7,143 nucleotides of DNA from Bacteroidota bacterium (GTDB lineage Bacteria; Bacteroidota; Ignavibacteria; Ignavibacteriales; Ignavibacteriaceae), in NCBI GenBank assembly GCA_024278655.1, contig JAJRSV010000241.1, positions 1-7,143 of the forward strand. Reading direction: 5' to 3'. Below, in pieces: positions 6,028-7,143 of the stretch; position 1 is the stretch's first letter; the number at the start of each line of letters is the position of its first letter. Under the pieces are notes generated by a model. That model saw only the letters and a program-made list of their open reading frames with translations. It was not told where the DNA came from and did no database searches. The translations under genes and the position numbers were made by a program.

Positions 6028-7143
6028 ATGAAGATTTTATCTTTTCTTTTTGTAGTATTTCTTTTTTTACAGGTTAATCTCTTTGCCCAGGAGGGCTGGT
6101 TTAGCCAGACAAGCGGAACAACAAATAGTCTTATTGAAGTATCATTAGCAAATGCAAATACAGGGACGGTTGTTGGAGATAATGGCACAATCCTAAGAAC
6201 AACTGATGGAGGTACATCCTGGTTTAGCCAGACGAGCGGAACAACAGAAAATCTTAATGGAGTTTCATTTACCGATACAAACACCGGGTCGGTTGTTGGA
6301 AATAATGGAACAATCCTGAGAACAACAGATGGTGGTGCAACCTGGGTTAGCCAAACGAGCGGAACATCAAATGTTCTTTTTGGAGTATCATTTACCAATG
6401 CACTCACCGGGTCGGCTGTTGGAACAGTTGGCACAATCCTAAGGACAACAGATGGAGGAACAACCTGGGTTAGCCAGAACAGTGGAACAACAGAAAATCT
6501 TAATGGAGTTTCATTTACCGATACAAACACCGGGTCGGTTGTTGGAAATAATGGCACGATCCTAAGGACAACAGATGGAGGGGCAACCTGGGTTAGCCAG
6601 AACAGTGGAATAACAGAATGGATTCTGGGAGTATCTTTTATAGATGCAAACACCGGAACGGTTGTTGGATTTAATGGTAAAATCCTAAGAACAACTGATG
6701 GAGGGACAACCTGGGTTAACCAGAACAGCGGAATAGCAGAATTTCTTTCTGGTGTATCATTTACAGATGCAAACACCGGAACGGCTGTTGGATTTAATGG
6801 TAAAATCCTAAGAACAACTGATGGAGGGACAACCTGGGTTAGCCAGAACAGTGGAACAACAGAATGGATTCTGGGAGTATCATTTCCAGATGCAAATACC
6901 GGGACGGTTGTTGGAGCAGCTGGCATAATCCTAAGGACAACAAACGGAGGAGTTACATTTGTTGAAGAAGAAGAAGTTGAAGGTTCCCCAAACGATTATA
7001 ATTTAGCACAAAACTACCCTAACCCATTCAATCCAAGTACAAAAATAAGATACTCAATACCGGAATTTTCAAAAGTTGTTATTAGCGTATATGATGTATT
7101 GGGCAATGAGATAGAGAGATTAGTTGATGCACAAAAACAGGCA
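6028..7143 (+). CDS. Secreted seven-blade YCF48/Asp-box beta-propeller with T9SS sorting domain (3' end beyond window)
   Basis: The frame is open from ATG 6028 to the window edge (372 codons, no stop). Residues 1-20 or 21 are a signal peptide (MKILSFLFVVFLFLQVNLFA, then QEGW). Residues 24-310 are seven consecutive 41-residue repeats. Each follows the scheme W-x-S-Q-x-S-G-x(8)-VSF-x-(D/N)-x-x-TG-x-x-VG-x-x-G-x-ILRTTDGG-x-(T/S), resembling YCF48/PSII_BNR-like and Asp-box propeller blades; seven copies would close one propeller. A Glu-rich linker (residues 312-318) follows, then from Tyr324 a type IX secretion sorting domain. About 40-45 residues of that domain are probably missing. Expected location is the cell surface or outside. 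Despite the YCF48 likeness there is no reason to infer a photosystem role; the ligand is unknown. The only upstream ribosome-site hint is a weak TAGG. The DNA repeats make an antisense open frame that is not a gene. Confidence 0.93.
   Translation, partial: MKILSFLFVVFLFLQVNLFAQEGWFSQTSGTTNSLIEVSLANANTGTVVGDNGTILRTTDGGTSWFSQTSGTTENLNGVSFTDTNTGSVVGNNGTILRTTDGGATWVSQTSGTSNVLFGVSFTNALTGSAVGTVGTILRTTDGGTTWVSQNSGTTENLNGVSFTDTNTGSVVGNNGTILRTTDGGATWVSQNSGITEWILGVSFIDANTGTVVGFNGKILRTTDGGTTWVNQNSGIAEFLSGVSFTDANTGTAVGFNGKILRTTDGGTTWVSQNSGTTEWILGVSFPDANTGTVVGAAGIILRTTNGGVTFVEEEEVEGSPNDYNLAQNYPNPFNPSTKIRYSIPEFSKVVISVYDVLGNEIERLVDAQKQA
6097..6957 (+). repeat. Seven exact-length 123-bp tandem repeats (propeller blades)
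   Basis: The units begin with the Trp codon at 6097, 6220, 6343, 6466, 6589, 6712 and 6835; every spacing is exactly 123 bp, with no insertion or deletion. The last unit ends at 6957, where the next Trp is replaced by Phe. Units 2 and 4 share a perfect 71-bp stretch (6238-6308 and 6484-6554). Units 5 and 6 share a perfect 56-bp stretch (6663-6718 and 6786-6841), extended upstream by 19 more identical bases across one mismatch. Unit 1 and the end of unit 7 (TTNGGVTF instead of TTDGGxTW) are the most diverged, as expected for the ends of an array that expanded internally. Confidence 0.95.
6997..7143 (+). other. Type IX secretion C-terminal sorting domain (partial)
   Basis: The segment YNLAQNYPNPFNPSTKIRYS followed by IPE, KVVISVYDVLGNEIERLV is a textbook Por-secretion-tail (T9SS type A) sorting domain, in the form common in Ignavibacteria. 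It directs the protein through the T9SS for release or surface attachment and is normally removed. The usual final strands (a '...G.Y...F....L.SGVYFY.L' pattern and a basic end) lie beyond the window. Confidence 0.92.

Noticed and set aside
6024..6926. A 300-codon open frame on the minus strand with Pro/Val-rich repeats (PLFWLTQVVPPSVVLRI type).
   Set aside because: It is exactly antisense to the propeller repeats. Because the unit is 123 bp, a frame open in one unit stays open in all. The plus-strand reading has a signal peptide, known blade motifs and a T9SS tail, while the antisense product matches nothing and has no promoter or ribosome site evidence.

Overview
The window looks like chromosomal DNA of a Bacteroidota/Chlorobi-group bacterium, most likely of the Ignavibacteria type. 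The clearest sign is the right-hand gene, which ends in a type IX secretion (T9SS) sorting domain of the 'LAQNYPNPFNPST ... VYDVLGNEI' kind that is very frequent in Ignavibacteria. Supporting signs are Bacteroidota-style -7 promoter boxes (TAnnTTTG), A/T-rich spacers and the general lack of strong Shine-Dalgarno sequences. The lineage is an inference; no rRNA or other marker gene is present.

Left part (1-2819), all on the minus strand, read from right to left: a methylenetetrahydrofolate reductase (metF), a Gfo/Idh/MocA-family NAD(P)-dependent sugar-type oxidoreductase, a class II (FucA/AraD-type) metal-dependent aldolase, and the first ~53 codons of a D-alanine--D-alanine ligase (ddl), cut by the window edge. 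Gaps are short (26 bp and about 23 bp) and the oxidoreductase and aldolase overlap by 13 bp, so the four probably form one transcription unit. The oxidoreductase/aldolase pair suggests a small sugar or sugar-phosphate conversion whose substrate cannot be read from sequence.

Middle (2820-3240) is a 421-bp spacer with no gene. It is full of short degenerate direct repeats and two perfect-stem hairpins, one of which (3077-3108) is a compound palindrome that may be a dispersed element. Next (3241-5691, minus) is a membrane-anchored penicillin-acylase-family N-terminal-nucleophile hydrolase with its nucleophile Ser and the other family motifs intact.

Right part: a 336-bp divergent promoter region (5692-6027) carries a TATATTTG box for each direction. 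It is followed by a secreted plus-strand protein (6028 to beyond 7143) made of a signal peptide, exactly seven 41-residue YCF48/Asp-box-like beta-propeller blades and the start of the T9SS sorting domain. This gene has no stop in the window, and a 300-codon open frame lies antisense to it because the repeat unit (123 bp) is a multiple of three; that antisense frame is not a gene. The most unusual feature is the strict 123-bp periodicity with long stretches of DNA identity between blades, which indicates recent duplication or gene conversion. I see no clear evidence of a wholly new biological system, mobile element, CRISPR array or RNA gene.
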